Assembly: GCF_039555335.1 (NCBI RefSeq)
Contig: NC_092640.1
Span: 44,117,099 to 44,181,098, forward strand
DNA from: Amphiura filiformis
Taxonomy: Eukaryota > Echinodermata > Ophiuroidea > Amphilepidida > Amphiuridae
Length of the DNA: 64,000 nt
Direction of reading: 5' to 3'
Shown here: positions 11,585 through 22,768 of the stretch, piece by piece
Layout of the letters: each line of letters starts with the position of its first letter
How positions within the stretch are numbered: position 1 is the stretch's first letter
Translations under genes and position numbers: made by a program
Notes under the pieces: generated by a model
The model's input: only the letters and a program-made list of their open reading frames with translations
What the model was told of the DNA's origin: nothing
Databases searched by the model: none

Positions 11585-12190
11585 ATTTATTTTAATTTTA
11601 TATACGCATTTGTTTTATAATAATTTAATGAAAATGGAAACTAAAAAGATGACCATATTTTGTTATGGTAAACTGATCTTCTAATTGGCTAGCCGAAGTT
11701 AATTTTGGCGTGGGGAGGGGCATATCATACTAGCATGAAAATCCAATCAGGTGATCAAGTGAACCTTTGAGGTCAAAAAATGGACTGGCAAGAGCTACTG
11801 CTGGCGACGCATGGTAACGTAAATCGTGAGAATGTGCCCCATTTTACCCTAATTTAAAATGACTTTCACAAGATATTTGCATGTGAAGCATACACAATTT
11901 GCAATTCTAATAATAAATAGACCAGAATAAAGATAATTGTTACCATTATAGACCAAACAGAAGATGAACATCACACATTTTTGTCATAATTTTTGATCCT
12001 GTATTTTTGAGCCAAGGGATTTCCCTGACTTTCCCTAACATTGCAATAGGAAGAGATTGTTGCCAAAATAATCTTATGCCTCATTTAAATTACAGTAATG
12101 GCTGGAAACCAAAATGGGTATCACACTAGAATGTATAAAAGAAAAGTATGTGTGGTACCCCATCATTATTTAACTTTTGTGTTCATAATA
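11585..12190. repeat. Dispersed repeat, copy B (partner at 645-1340)
   Basis: It is collinear with the copy at the left edge of the window but lacks the tetranucleotide microsatellite. It sits 3' of HNMT-like copy 1 and no third copy was found 3' of copies 2 or 3. Confidence 0.75.
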
Positions 12191-12214
12191 TTTAAATCAA
12201 GCATACACCTAAAG

Positions 12215-12760
12215 ATTCACTGGGATTATGAGAAAAATAAGCATTCTTATCAATGCTTATGATATCGAAATCTCTTTAATATGATGGGAAAAGAGGAGGG
12301 ATAGGCTGTATAAATAATAATAAAAAAATATATATAAATGCATCAACCGGCAAGGAAAATGAATCACTCTTGCATGACACAAACACGTAAGATTGATAAG
12401 AAAGAACTGCACGTTATATGTGAAGTGCGCATCTGTGCAATTATAAACAATTTTGATTGTTTAAAATACACTCCTGACAATTTTTTAACGTTTGGCTCAC
12501 TAAGATTGTATGAAATTGTTTTGATCTTAGAATGCACAAAAAAACCCTGTTTATAATAAATCCTTGGTTTTTTCACATTTGTTTACTTTTACAACATGAC
12601 AAACCATCTATATCCAGAAGATAACCAACTTAGTACCATGTGCTATCTACTGTAGATAGCAAATGCAGTATAGAATGTACTGAAGATACTAGCAAACTTA
12701 ATTGATACCATGTTCTATCTACAGAAGATAGCAAACATAGACCCTTTTCACTTAATTTGG
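12215..12760. repeat. 3' module of the tandem unit, after copy 1
   Basis: Text such as tcactgggattatgagaaa, then ggagggat, then ggctgt (12217-12310), and the pair ctatctactgtagatagcaaa with ctatctacagaagatagcaa (12645-12735), recurs 3' of copy 2 (23895-24000, 24640-24850, 25686-25810). A weaker version is 3' of copy 3 (48730-48800, 49090-49200). The shared order after each gene argues that it was copied along with the gene. Confidence 0.65.
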
Positions 12761-13185
12761 TCTGAAGAAACTACATGTGCGAACCACACATCCAAGCATT
12801 GATATACATATCCACAGCACTGACTATTTTTGCCTTCTTTTTCTATTTTATCGAGGGTCTGGACACCCCAAACGCTAGTCAGTAGCGCCTTTGTAATGAG
12901 CATGCATTTAAATGATACTCATGAATAAGTAAGTAGCTGTTGTGCAATGCTCGTGCGTTTTATATGCATAGTTTGGCTATGAATAAATATATCCTAAAAT
13001 CATAAAATATTGAGAAATTCATTGATGATCATTATTGTATTACGATAAATAAGCGACAAATAAAGAAATATTGCAGTTCAGTGTGTGAAAAAGTGAGAAT
13101 TGTGGTCATTTTCAAACGGCAAATGACGATGTGAAAGAGGTCAAGTGTTTCTCTCTTTTTTTTTAAAGCATGCTCATAAGAAAGC
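12761..13185. other. Gene-free spacer
   Basis: A+T-rich sequence with no recognisable exon or repeat, lying just left of the LINE. Confidence 0.4.
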
Positions 13186-13189
13186 AATG

Positions 13190-15705
13190 GTTAAAGGATG
13201 CCTTTACCGACCAAAAAAGATGATTTTCTCTTTTTTGATTTGTTATCAGAAAAAATGGATGGTTTAATCGATGAAAATAAAGAAATCATTTTTTTAGGCG
13301 ATTTAAAGTGTGACTTTCTTAAAAAAGATATTGCGACAGGACACATGCATGATTTCATGGAATTATATAATTTGTCTCAATTGGTCAAGAAACCCACTAG
13401 AATCCTACGAGCAAAACATTGATTGATATATCTTAACAACTAATTCCAATATGTGTGTTAATACTGATGTGTTACATCTTTCCTTGAGTGATCATAGTCT
13501 TGTTGAAACCGTCATCTCAAGAAAGCCGGCAGTCAAGAGTGGTAAGAGTGATAAACATGTTCATAAAGAGTTTAGAAGTTTTAAGAACTTTAATATTGAT
13601 GATTTTACTTATGATCTAAGTTGTGTTAATTGGGAAATCAATGATTCTCTTCCCGTAGCATCAGCATGGGATTATTTTGTCAACAAATTCACTGCTGTAT
13701 GTGATATTCATGCACCGTTAAAAACCATCAGGTTTCAGAATAAACTGTGTCTATGTTTAGAAAACCGTGATGATATTTTTGACATTATGCAACAAAGGGA
13801 TTATCACCATAAGAAAGCAATCAAGTGTACATAAATTTGTAATGATCACTGTATAAATATAAGGAATTAAGAAACAAGGTAAATATATTAATGAAAGATG
13901 CTAAAAGAGAGTGTTATACCAAAGAGATTAATAATGCTGCTGGTGATTGCAAGAAAATGTGGAAAACTTTGAAAGAACTACTTCCAAATGAAAAAGGTCA
14001 AGTAACCACTCTTCCAACAACATTCAAGGATGATATTGATTTGGCGAACGTTCATTTCACCAACATAGGTACAACTGATGTTACTAATGATATAATTTAT
14101 GTATGGAGTCAACTGATAAGAAAATCAATGTTGATAGTAAGTTTACATTCAGTGAAATAAGTGTTGATCAAGTTATTAATGAATTAAATGATATTTCACA
14201 GAATAAGGCTAGTGGAATAGATAATATATGTACCAAGTTATTGAAGTATGCCACGAATGAAATTGCTCCTGTGTTGTGTAATATTTTTAACTTATGTATT
14301 AAACAAGGTAAAGTTCCTACTGAACTCAAAATTGCCAAGGTTTCCCCAATTTTCAAGAGTGGTGATAAAGATGATTTTTCAAATTATAGGCCCATCTCCA
14401 TTCTTCCGGTTTGTTCAAAGATTTTGGAAAAGCTCGTTCATAAGCAACTGTATAAATATATTACTGATAATAATATTTTGTATACTGCTCAATCTGGTTT
14501 TAGAAAACACCACTCTACATGCACAGCTCTTATTAAAACAATTGATAAGTGGAACATGGAAATAGATAATAGAAATTATCTTGGTGCTGTTTTTGTTGAT
14601 CTCAGCAAAGCATTTGACATGGTTAATCATGAATTTCTTGTGCACAAATTACAGTCACTTGGTATTTCAGGAGTTGAAGGTAGCTGGTTCAAATCTTATC
14701 TTGAAAATCGAACACAGCATGTATTGGTTAATGGCAAAATTTACAAATCCAAATTCAATTAGCTCCGGAGTTCCACAAGGATCTATTCTTGGTCCCTTAC
14801 TTTTTCTGATTTTTATTAATGACATGCCAAATTATTTAAATAACTCAATTATTGACATGTATGCTGATGATACTTTAATCTACGTTTGTCATAAAGATGT
14901 CACTACTATTGAAAATCTTCTAAACGATGACCTTATGTCATTAAATAATTGGCTTGATGATAACCATATGAAAGCAAATGTAAACAAAACAAAGGTAATG
15001 TTGCTGGGTACGCCATTTAAAACAAGACAAATTAGTAATTTTAATGTAACTATGAATGATATTGTGCTTGAAAATGTAAATTCGTTTAAGTATCTTGGTG
15101 TTTCTATTGATTCAAACTTAAATGGAATGATCATGTTAACAACGTTTGCCGAAAGGTATGTAATGGTCTTGGTATCATGAGGAGAATTAAGCCATTTGTA
15201 CCAAAGAGTTCCCTTATCACGATTTATAACACGTTGGTACTTCCTCACTTTGATTATGGAATGGTTGTCTGGAGTAGTTGTACGGAAACTAATATAAATA
15301 GGCTTCAAAAACTCCAAAACTCAAAAATACTGCCATGAGAATTATTTTATGTATGCCATTCCGTACACACATCAAAGATATGTTAATGACTTTAGGCTTC
15401 ATGGATATTCGTAGTCGAATTTTATATAATAATGGGTGTATGATGTACAAAGTTTTGAATAATATGGCACCTGTTTACCTTAATGATTTATTTCATGAAG
15501 TTAGTTCTATCCATGCTGTACATACACGAACAAGCAAAGCTGGAAATCTTTACAAGCCTAGTTTTAATACTTATTATGGTAAAAGTACGTTTCAATATCA
15601 AGCATGTATCACATGGAATCTTATTTCAAAGGATATCGGAGATGCAAAATCATTCTCGTCTTTTAAAACAGCTTTTAAAAAAGATCTGAAATTATGTTAA
15701 TGTAT
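13190..15705 (+). mobile_element. 5'-truncated, decayed LINE (CR1/L2/Jockey-like)
   Basis: The left end retains the C-terminal part of an apurinic-type endonuclease (EIIFLGDLKCDF, then YNLSQLVKKPTRI). The reverse transcriptase follows from about 14100: KASGIDNICTKLLK, FSNYRPISILPVCSKILEKL, AQSGFRKHHST, FVDLSKAFDMVNH, SGVPQGSILGPLLFLIFIND and the catalytic MYADDTLIY. It ends with a typical C-terminal region (KAFSSFKTAFKKDL-like, to 15700). The coding sequence is split among at least five reading frames, with a frame change between the endonuclease pieces near 13410, another near 14755 just before SGVPQGS, and more after 15150. It is therefore inactive. It lies upstream of copy 2 and has no host role that can be seen. 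Confidence 0.88.
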
Positions 15706-15895
15706 CTTGCCATTTATGAGTCATCATCTTGCTCTGCATTCTTAAATTATGTTTCCTCCCATGAACAATCATAGGATGGAACTCCCTACCTCCTTCCGTG
15801 TATATTGCCAAATCAGGCGACTGTTTCAAGAGTATAATAATATGTAATATAGGTGGTTAAAAAAAACTCTCCCAGGGCCCAGAATTATTGAACTG

Positions 15896-16061
15896 TATCC
15901 TGATTGATGATGATGTTTGAGATCGTAAGATCTGATTGGAGTATGGACCGAGCGAAATTTGTACATAAATCCTGAGATCCGGGGTATGTAACCTCAGTGC
16001 TGGACTGGTGCTACATGTGGTCTAAAGTTGTCTGTAATATCATACTCTACTACACTGCAAC
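15896..16061 (+). promoter_or_regulatory. 5' flank of copy 2, block shared with copy 4
   Basis: The words tcctgattgatgatgatgtt (15898) and gaaatttgtacataaatcct (15954) recur in the same order before copy 4 (61816 and 61860), while surrounding sequence differs. The block therefore probably contains the start site or 5' UTR of these genes. It is not found before copy 3, which shares only the last bases before its ATG (ctacactgcaac). acataaat could act as a weak TATA-like element, but the start site is not established. Confidence 0.5.
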
Positions 16062-16293
16062 ATGACTGCACCAAATTTCCAACAGAAAACCCCATTGCAA
16101 CCGTTATACTGTAACCATGACTGCTACTGGATAGCTCTCAATGAATATTATCAACAGACACAACGTCAGGAAATTCTTGCGAAATGGACAGAGGCAGAAT
16201 TTGACTCTTATGTAGTGAAGGTTTTATTCGAAAAGTTTGGTGATAAACTTGATGATCAGCCATTGCGTGTGCTTGGTGTGGGCAGTAGTGAAG
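16062..16293 (+). CDS. HNMT-like: HNMT-like methyltransferase copy 2, exon 1
   Basis: The first coding exon begins at ATG in cactgcaacATGA and ends at GAAG|gtaagg. It gives 77 codons plus one base (phase 1). It encodes the N-terminal helical cap (CNHDCYWIALNEYYQQ) and the first strand and glycine loop of the Rossmann-like methyltransferase fold, LRVLGVGSSEG, equivalent to human HNMT ILSIGGGAGE; the glycine matching human Gly60 is kept. The region of human Glu28, which holds the histamine, reads QQTQRQEI, so the acidic residue is replaced by Arg or Gln depending on alignment. Joined with exons 2 and 3 this gives 963 bases, 320 residues, against 292 in human HNMT. No defect is visible in the copy. 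Confidence 0.94.
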
Positions 16294-16589
16294 GTAAGGC
16301 CAAATGGACAATACTCATAATCATATTATGATCTCCTTTTATTTATTCATTTATTTTATTTATTAGACTTCATCATTGGCATTAAAATATGATGAGCATA
16401 GTCTATGCAATTAAATCGGGATGAACCGGTATATACCAAAAAGACCATCCCATCTTATAGAAAAACATATATCAACCTACAATTGCACCCTACTTCTAAA
16501 ATGCTTAAATTTAAAGGAAGTTTAATGGGCATGAACCTGGTATGGATTCCAGAGGAGTGTGCCTGTAACAGACACAGCCACCAGAAAAG

Positions 16590-16742
16590 GACCAGCTCAG
16601 ATCGCGCGCCAAATAAGTTTGCAGTTCAGAAATTGCATTTTTTTCTCAGCCGTGAAAAAAATAGGCAGAGCTGGGAATCGAACCCGGGACCTCCCTTTTA
16701 TAAATCTCAGTGCGTTACCACTAAGCCAACGGACCTTCCAAA
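16590..16742 (-). mobile_element. tRNA-derived SINE
   Basis: Read on the minus strand from about 16737, it has an A box (TGGCTTAGTGG) and a B box (GGTTCGATTCC) spaced as in a tRNA. The tRNA-like head is followed by a T-rich stretch (CTATTTTTTTCACGGCTGAG). A relative in plus orientation at 43994-44095 shares TTGGCTTAGTGG, a degenerate B box and the T-run after CTCTG. The anticodon arm is not a clean tRNA, so this is a SINE head, not a tRNA gene. The exact 3' end is uncertain. Confidence 0.7.
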
Positions 16743-16844
16743 ATAAATACATATTCGCACTCGGAGGCCCAGTGACTGTGATTTGGAGTAACTCGATGCT
16801 TCCCCTCTCCAGATACCTGTACTTCAAGTTCGCCCATACCCCAC

Positions 16845-16990
16845 GCCTTAAAGGGTTTAAAATCATATCCTCCACCGCTCGTTTTTTTTTGGTTTTTTTT
16901 CTTCAACATATCAAGTTATCTGGGTCCACAAAATGTTGTGTAGTTCCTGGTCAAGGGTGAAGGTTAATCTGAGTAATTAATGTTACACTC
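16845..16990. repeat. Intron 1 block shared by copies 2 and 4
   Basis: aaagggtttaaaatcatatc, then tcttcaaca, then aaatgttgtgtagt, then cctggtcaagggtgaaggtt, then gagtaatt match 62420-62630 in copy 4 with few changes and small gaps. This places copies 2 and 4 in the same duplicated unit, beyond the coding exon. Confidence 0.75.
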
Positions 16991-17201
16991 ATATGAGTGT
17001 ATCCAGTTGTGTTCTGATGTGTTCTGATGTCATTTTACACGAGTGTGAAATCATACAATAGCTAGAATTCTTTCTCAAAATATTCATACAATTTATTGCT
17101 TGTGAACATATGCTCAAAGTTATGATCACTCAAACTTTTTGTGTATGTTTAAAAAAAGCAATACGACTATGAAGATTATCATTCATCCAGGTATAAATAA
17201 C

Positions 17202-17927
17202 TATGAAATTAGAGTTATAATCTGATCTACTGGACTTACGTTTTTGAGAGTGGCATTATTTCACATCCTATCTCGGATGCATCATCAGGCCAACTGATGT
17301 TAAAGCGGCAAAAGTTCGTTGACCTGTGAAGAGGATGTTACGTCACAGGTCGAAGATGAGCCAAACCTCCGAGGGATCTTCTTTATCGCGGAACAATAGG
17401 CCCCTGCCAAGTTGTGTCGTAGCCCGCCTCCCTTATTAAGTGAAGGCTCCTCCCGTTTGACATAAATCGCTTCCTTGACTCCACTCTCAAACCATCTGCT
17501 TTCGCGATCTAATACCGTAAAACCCCGTCTACAAGCATATATAGTGTTTTTGATGAAAGTTAAATTAATACGATACATGCGTATATATGCCAATACAATA
17601 GATTGGTCTTACAATAATACTTGTTTGTATGTGCTTGGATTTATAATTTATTTGCTCAAATTCCATAATGGCGCCTGGATTAATTTAGCTTTTATCAGAA
17701 GCACTCTATATGCTTGTGGACGGGGTTTTACGGTATCTTGACATCATTGTTGTCAAATGAATGATTAGTGATGTCTAAGTGCGAGTAAACCGCAGAGTCT
17801 CCACAACCAGTGCAAGCTCTCCTATGCATGTACACGCGCTTTGCTAGAGTCTGTTTGGTCTCCCCTATGTAAAGGTCATCGCATCCACTATCCAGTAGAT
17901 CAGATTATAACTCTAATTTCATAGATA
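17202..17927 (-). mobile_element. Penelope-like element remnant
   Basis: On the minus strand the right part encodes a GIY-YIG endonuclease signature (CDDLYIGETKQTLAKR), and the part left of the nested MITE encodes the usual continuation (KEAIYVKREEPSLNKGGG). Both are characteristic of Penelope-like retroelements. The two ends carry about 35 bp of inverted similarity (tctgatctactggac near 17221 and its complement near 17892), consistent with the family's partial or inverted terminal structures. The reverse transcriptase region is missing. It is a broken, partial copy in intron 1 of copy 2, split by a younger MITE. Confidence 0.8.
17515..17733. mobile_element. 219-bp TA-flanked MITE nested in the Penelope-like remnant
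   Basis: Inverted arms of about 55 bp start CCGTAAAACCCCGTC and are flanked by TA on both sides (17513-17514, 17734-17735), as for Tc1/mariner-type elements. The interior has no coding capacity. It interrupts the Penelope-like coding sequence and is therefore younger. Another TA-flanked MITE at 59483-59689 begins with the similar CCGTAAA. Confidence 0.85.
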
Positions 17928-18261
17928 CTAGTCACACACTTTTATGCATTGACCTTCACCAGGTGTCCGCATAATACCTGTTGTCTGTAATCATAGGCCT
18001 TCGAATATATTTTTTACTGCTATAATTATGTAACTTTTGGAATTCTTTATTTCATGGTATTTGAAAGCACCTATTGAAAAGAGGTTCATTTAATCACTAA
18101 ATACAGTTGAACTATATTCAATATTGTGTGGTAAGGCTGGAAACTAATATTGGCCCATTACTCGAATAGGAATTTTGCAAAAATATCAAAGTATCATTTA
18201 CAAAATTATCCATACATTGAAAAGTATTGATGCTATTTATATTTTGGTATCTTTGTAAAGC

Positions 18262-19828
18262 TTATTGTCTAGTGCTTACATTTCTAATCAAATCATGAAA
18301 TGTCAAAAATGCGACTTGTTCCTGGTTTTGTCCTGGTATAGGTCACCATCTAGGCACTTTGATGCAAGATACTATCCAAGCACCTTGATCCAGAAAGGTT
18401 AATCCTTTCCGGGACCTGTGATCTGTATCAAAGTATGCAACCCTCACAAAAACAAACAAGCAAGCACACAAACAAACAAATTAACAAAAATACCTGCTTT
18501 GATAATAACAAGAGATTAGATTCAATCTAGTCAACCAGATTATTCCAACATACCTTGGAGCAACCAACCCCTCATTTCAAATTATTTTCAAAATTGGTTT
18601 CTCTTTTGTTCAGAAACCAAAAATCGGGGGATTAAAAAGTTGAGCAGATCTGGTCTGCAGTCATAACACTTTTGTGTGGGGAGGACACAGTATCGGTATA
18701 TAACCATAAGTATATAATGGCCGATTTTAAAGTATAATTTCATCGGATATCTATCACCGCGGGCGGTAGTTTATGCTCTATCAAATGAGCCGTACATTAG
18801 AGACGCTTTTACTGAAGTCTGTCGTAGGTGGCTTACTTTCATTTCACCGTGTTCTACGGCCCGAAGGCTAGAAATCATGCGCGTATATTGAGGGGGAGGG
18901 GGCTTTGTTTGTATTAAAAATAAACGATGTATGATGATGGAGATGTTTTGATTATCAATTAGTTTATTGAATCCGGTAGTCTCCGGTATGCACAACCCAT
19001 ACCTCTTACCTAGGCCACTCCCCCACCTATATATAACCTTCTCTTCCCTCTCCCCTCGCCTCCCCTACATTCGATATCTTCTACACACTATTCTACTCCA
19101 CTCTCGAGCTCTCCTCTTTCCATCTTTCCCTTTCCACTTCCAATGCTCTCTCCCATCTGTTTCTCTTTCTCCCTTCCCTCCCCACACACTCTTTCCCCTC
19201 TTCTATTCTCTCTCTCTCTCTTCTCATTTTTTTGAGTAAAAATTACTTCAATAAAAGTCCCCAATTTATATTGTAAGCCATATAGCCTTCTATCGATCCT
19301 CCTACATGCGATAAGGACATTAATTGATGTTGTTTATATCACCTGGGTCGCCCCTTTTGTAATGTCAAATGCAAATATTTCGATGGTCTATATTTTTTCA
19401 CAGCGAAAATAGCAAAGGCTGATTGGATTTTTTAAACCACCAGTTTAAATGTAGATTAATATGTTCGATTACTCTGCTCCTGAATATTGCAATGCGTAAT
19501 TTCAACATTGTATACGTAGATCAGGTAACGTCAAACCAAGTGATTATTTTCTTCACACGATTATATAACAAACTGATATGAAAACCGAATCTCCTTGCTA
19601 CAAATTTTAAGTTTCTAACAAAGGGTAGAAGCAAAGATATCGATAATCATGTCAGTCAAGAGCTTAGACTGTCAAAATTTTACATCAAAAATCACAAGAA
19701 GTGTTGTTGACAGTTTTAAAAAGTACCTTTTATGAATTCATTTCTTACCGCTCTGACAAAACAAGGAACAAGTCGCATTTGTGACATTTCATGATTTGAT
19801 AAGAAATGTAAGCACTAGACAATACGCT
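18262..19828. repeat. Distant 70-bp inverted repeats bounding 1.5 kb
   Basis: attgtctagtgcttacattt at 18266, then caaatcatgaaatgtcaaaa, then gcgacttgttcc, is matched in reverse complement at 19757-19825. The arms are about 68 bp with few mismatches. The interior holds no recognisable protein and includes a pyrimidine tract at 19010-19235. This may be a non-autonomous DNA transposon, but no target duplication was confirmed. Confidence 0.6.
19010..19236. repeat. Pyrimidine-rich tract
   Basis: Over 220 bases are dominated by C and T with tctctctctctc near 19208. The open frame across it gives a Ser/Pro/Leu-rich low-complexity peptide and is rejected as a gene. Confidence 0.8.
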
Positions 19829-20086
19829 AATTGAGTGTCCCAGGTGAAAGAAGAAATAAAACCAACAAACAAACAAGCAGCCCTTTCATTGACTTGTCTG
19901 TATTCAGAATGCATTTTGTTGTACCTGATGTGCTCTCAGGTCCCACCACACTACCCGAACCAAAACCCCATCAGACCCGACCCAACCACATGCCACATCC
20001 TTTTTCTGTATAAACATGCACTAATTTCTCTATGTAAATTTAAAATGTAAACGGTTCCTTTATTCTCCTACCAATGTTTGCATTAA

Positions 20087-20616
20087 GGGATCTGGAATGA
20101 GCGTTTTGAGCGTTTCGACAGTATTTTTTGTGGGACATAAGAGCACATCATACATATCGAATTGCATTCTGAATACGAAGAATGTCTTTCTGATATCAAA
20201 TAATTTTCATTTTTTGAAATTAACGATATAATACACATTTTATGACAAATTATTAAAATTTGATATTTTTCACATTTTTGATATATAACAGTCCTTGAAG
20301 TAAATTTTATAAATCTAATGACATATTCTTAAAGTGTATGTATAAATATAAAGGGTCAACATTTTCAATTGATCGTCGGCTTTTCATCCCACCTACATAC
20401 ACTTTAAATATAAATCAGATTTATAAAGTTTACTTCAAGTACTGTTAAATATCAAAAATATCAATTTTTAATCATGTGCCATAAAATGTGTATTACATTG
20501 CGAATTTCAAAAGGACATATCAGAAGGGCATTCTTCGTATTCAGAATGCAATTCGATATGTCTGATGTGCTCTAATGCCCCACAATAAATACTGTCCAAA
20601 CGTTCATATCCCACCC
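20087..20616. mobile_element. Foldback MITE family F, complete copy
   Basis: The whole 530 bp folds back. The left arm reads gacagtattttttgtgggac, then gagcacatcatacatatcga, then attgcattctgaatacgaag. The right arm holds the complement of each. It is flanked by ATTAA on both sides (20082-20086 and 20617-20621). The matching site in copy 1 (tgcattaataatctaac, about 6174-6190) lacks it, so the insertion postdates that duplication. The duplication could be ATTAA or a TTAA core; superfamily not decided. Other members or fragments are at 5735, 19840, 32005, 49490 and 63025. Confidence 0.85.
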
Positions 20617-20661
20617 ATTAATACCAGTAATCTAACACCATGCAATACTTTTTTCCAACAG

Positions 20662-20982
20662 GTAATCAAGAAACTTTGCAACTGAAGAAACTGAAAACCA
20701 AATTCTCTCAAATATCTGCAACCGTCATTGAACCAAGCACAGAGCGGATCTCCAAATATCAAGACATGGTACGTCAGAATAGCAGCGACATTACCAGGAT
20801 TGAATACAGTTGGCACAACCAAACCTTCCATCAGTTTGTGACATCTATGAAAGCAGGGCAAAAGTACCATTTCATCACCATTATCCATGCCATATACTTT
20901 GTGGGTGAAGTGGAAGACTCAGTCAGAAAGTTGTACGAGTTATTAGAACCTGGCGGGATAATATTCTTGATAGCTATAACAG
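20662..20982 (+). CDS. HNMT-like: HNMT-like methyltransferase copy 2, exon 2
   Basis: The 321-base, phase-1 exon runs from the acceptor tccaacag to the donor aacag|gtatta. It encodes the middle of the methyltransferase fold: NQETLQLKKLKTKFSQIS, then IEPSTERISKYQDMVRQ, then YSWHNQTFHQF, then TIIHAIYFVGEVEDS, then LEPGGIIFLIAIT. The Glu matching human Glu89, which binds the SAM ribose, is kept. The site of human Gln143, a histamine contact, is His. Differences from copy 1 are scattered substitutions without gaps, so both are under coding constraint or recently separated. The open frame on the opposite strand is a shadow. Confidence 0.95.
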
Positions 20983-22358
20983 GTATTATATGGGGTACTC
21001 AAGTCTCCTAAAAAATCACCAAAATTAAGACCCATTCCTATATCCGAGGCCTACATGTATATTTAGGGCAAATTTTGACAAATTAAAGTTTTCAGTGCCA
21101 CATTTGGCATTTGTGGCAAATTATGAGCCAAATTTGACAATCTGACATCATTAAGGGGCCGAATTTTGCAAGTTTAACAATTTGATGATTTAATTAGGAG
21201 CCAAATTTAAGACATTTCTCAAAATTGTTGCATGTGTCGGGACAGTTTAGCTCAAGATTCACAAAATTGGGTCAATTTAGTGACAAATTTTAGAAACAAT
21301 GGGGGGGGAACGGACACCAATTTTCATCAAAAAGGGGACATAAAATGAGACCAATTTCAGCAGCATATTCCCATATATTGCCATTTGTACTGAGACTGGA
21401 TTGGACATTTCCAGATTTCAGGGCTGGAGTATGAGAACCATTACCATAGCAATGTTAAGTTATGTGGGTGAATAAGAAGAAGCAATTTGTTACTTGTTTT
21501 GGGGTATTGGGAACATGTACAGTATATCAAATGGTCTCACTCTATGTAGAAAGTAGAAATCGTGTCCATGTTAAAGGTGCATGGGTAGTCTGATTCCAAC
21601 ATATTGTGCTTTCTATCATAAAAAAATAAATAAATAAATGTAGATATTTATACAGCGCTTTATGCCGTAAACAGCCTCAAAGCGCTTTACATTTATTCCG
21701 CCGTCATTAGAATATTGGCGCAGGGTTCATCAGTACAACAACTGTGACAACCCCTAACAGCTTCCCATTGCACCTGGGTGGGGTGAGGCAAGCGAGGCAA
21801 AGCGCCTTGCCCAAGGGCGCAACACGGTGGTGGGACGGGGACTTGAACCCATGCACATCAAGCAAGCTCTCAGATTATGAGTCCAAGGCCGTAACCACTG
21901 AGCCACCGTGCCCTCATACACGGAGGCCTATCACAGACCATTGGGCTATCCAAGTCAAAATCCATCCATCGTATGGAAGACATGACATTAATCTCCCACA
22001 TACGGGGTGAAGGTTTCAAATGGACTCACTCATTCAGCTAGCCTCATTTGAAATTCGCACTCCCTGTGTAGAAGTTCAAGGACATGTATTCCATGGGAGG
22101 GATACGGATTCCAACTGAAATAGCATATTATTGTTCTCAAAGCTACAGGATGATGATCTGATTGTAGAGCCTAACACATAATTTTTTAACTCACTTAATA
22201 TAATAGAAGCCCAGATTGCTTACTACCACATTTTTGTACATATTTTCACTTTTGAGCAAATCTCTACGATATTGTTTTCATATATCTGAAATTATTATAA
22301 ATAAATAATAATAATAAAAAAATCATAAACAGTATCTTCCTTCCTCTTTCTGTCATAG
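20983..22358 (+). other. Intron 2 of HNMT-like copy 2
   Basis: GT-AG intron of 1376 bp. The left part shares tagctcaagattcacaaaat and ggtcaatttagtgacaaatt with intron 2 of copy 3 (46368-46402). A tRNA-derived SINE occupies 21621-21913. The rest shows no further repeat I recognise. Confidence 0.85.
21621..21913 (-). mobile_element. tRNA-derived SINE with conserved core and LINE-like tail
   Basis: On the minus strand the 5' head carries an A box (TGGCTCAGTGG) and a B box (GGTTCAAGTCC) with a CAT anticodon-like loop. A core follows (GCCCTTGGGCAAGGCGCTTT, then CACCCAGGTGCAA). The tail contains AAAGCGCTTTGAGG and GCGCTGTATAAATAT and ends in an (ATTT)n run. The layout of tRNA head, conserved core and LINE-derived tail is that of the ancient core-SINE groups. 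Short TCATA flanks may be the target duplication. The overlapping 88-residue plus-strand frame is not a gene. Confidence 0.8.
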
Positions 22359-22768
22359 GACACACTGGTATGGGATTCCTTATGAAGACATTTCCACATC
22401 TAGCTCTGGAAAAGCAGACTCCCTCAGCTACTACTGAACCACAGAGGGTAAAGACAAACTACTTTACCAACTCTACAGTGGTTCAGTCTATCCTGAAGAA
22501 GTACCAGATGGCCTATACTCATGCATCTTCCTACATAGAATCTGTAGATCTTACCACCTATTTCACCGAAGAAGAAACAACGCCCGACACAAAGTTAATG
22601 CTTGATTTCATCACCATGACCGTAAAGTTTCACGAATCGGAACCAGGTGAAATCTTCAACCAAGTTATGGATTTTATTAAGCGTTATATACGTGTCAAGA
22701 AAAGTGATCAAGGTGATGACAAATATTACTTTGATACTGAATGTGATATTCTAGTGATATCAAAATAG
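22359..22768 (+). CDS. HNMT-like: HNMT-like methyltransferase copy 2, exon 3
   Basis: The exon starts after tgtcatag and reads HTGMGFLMKTFPHLAL, a linker rich in Thr/Pro, then KKYQMAYTHASSYIESVDLT, then TKLMLDFITMTVKF, ending KYYFDTECDILVISK-stop. It corresponds to the C-terminal half of human HNMT, including the conserved LLWDFLTETCNF-like helix. At the site of human Asn283 this copy has Thr, whereas copies 1 and 3 have Asn. The last 24 bases are repeated with one change 40 bases beyond the stop. No clear AATAAA was seen close by. Confidence 0.94.

Larger units (their letters stand above)
16294..20661 (+). other. Intron 1 of HNMT-like copy 2
   Basis: GT-AG intron of 4368 bp. It holds a tRNA-derived SINE, a block shared with copy 4 intron 1, a Penelope-like remnant with a nested MITE, a pair of distant inverted repeats, a pyrimidine tract and a foldback MITE. 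The early text ttattagacttcatcattgg (16363) recurs in copy 3 intron 1 (30138, with one change), which supports common descent of the introns. Confidence 0.85.

Noticed and set aside
16590-16742. tRNA gene on the minus strand
   Set aside because: Internal promoter boxes are present but the cloverleaf is not intact, and a relative occurs at 43994; it is a SINE.
16405-16960. Plus-strand open frames of 113 and 133 residues in intron 1 of copy 2
   Set aside because: They overlap the SINE and a shared intron block and have no protein family features.
6273-20888. Minus-strand open frames opposite exon 2 of copies 1 and 2 (6273-6509, 20604-20888)
   Set aside because: They are antisense shadows of conserved coding exons; the plus strand has family motifs and splice sites.
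21744-22010. 88-residue plus-strand open frame
   Set aside because: It reads across the antisense of a tRNA-derived SINE.
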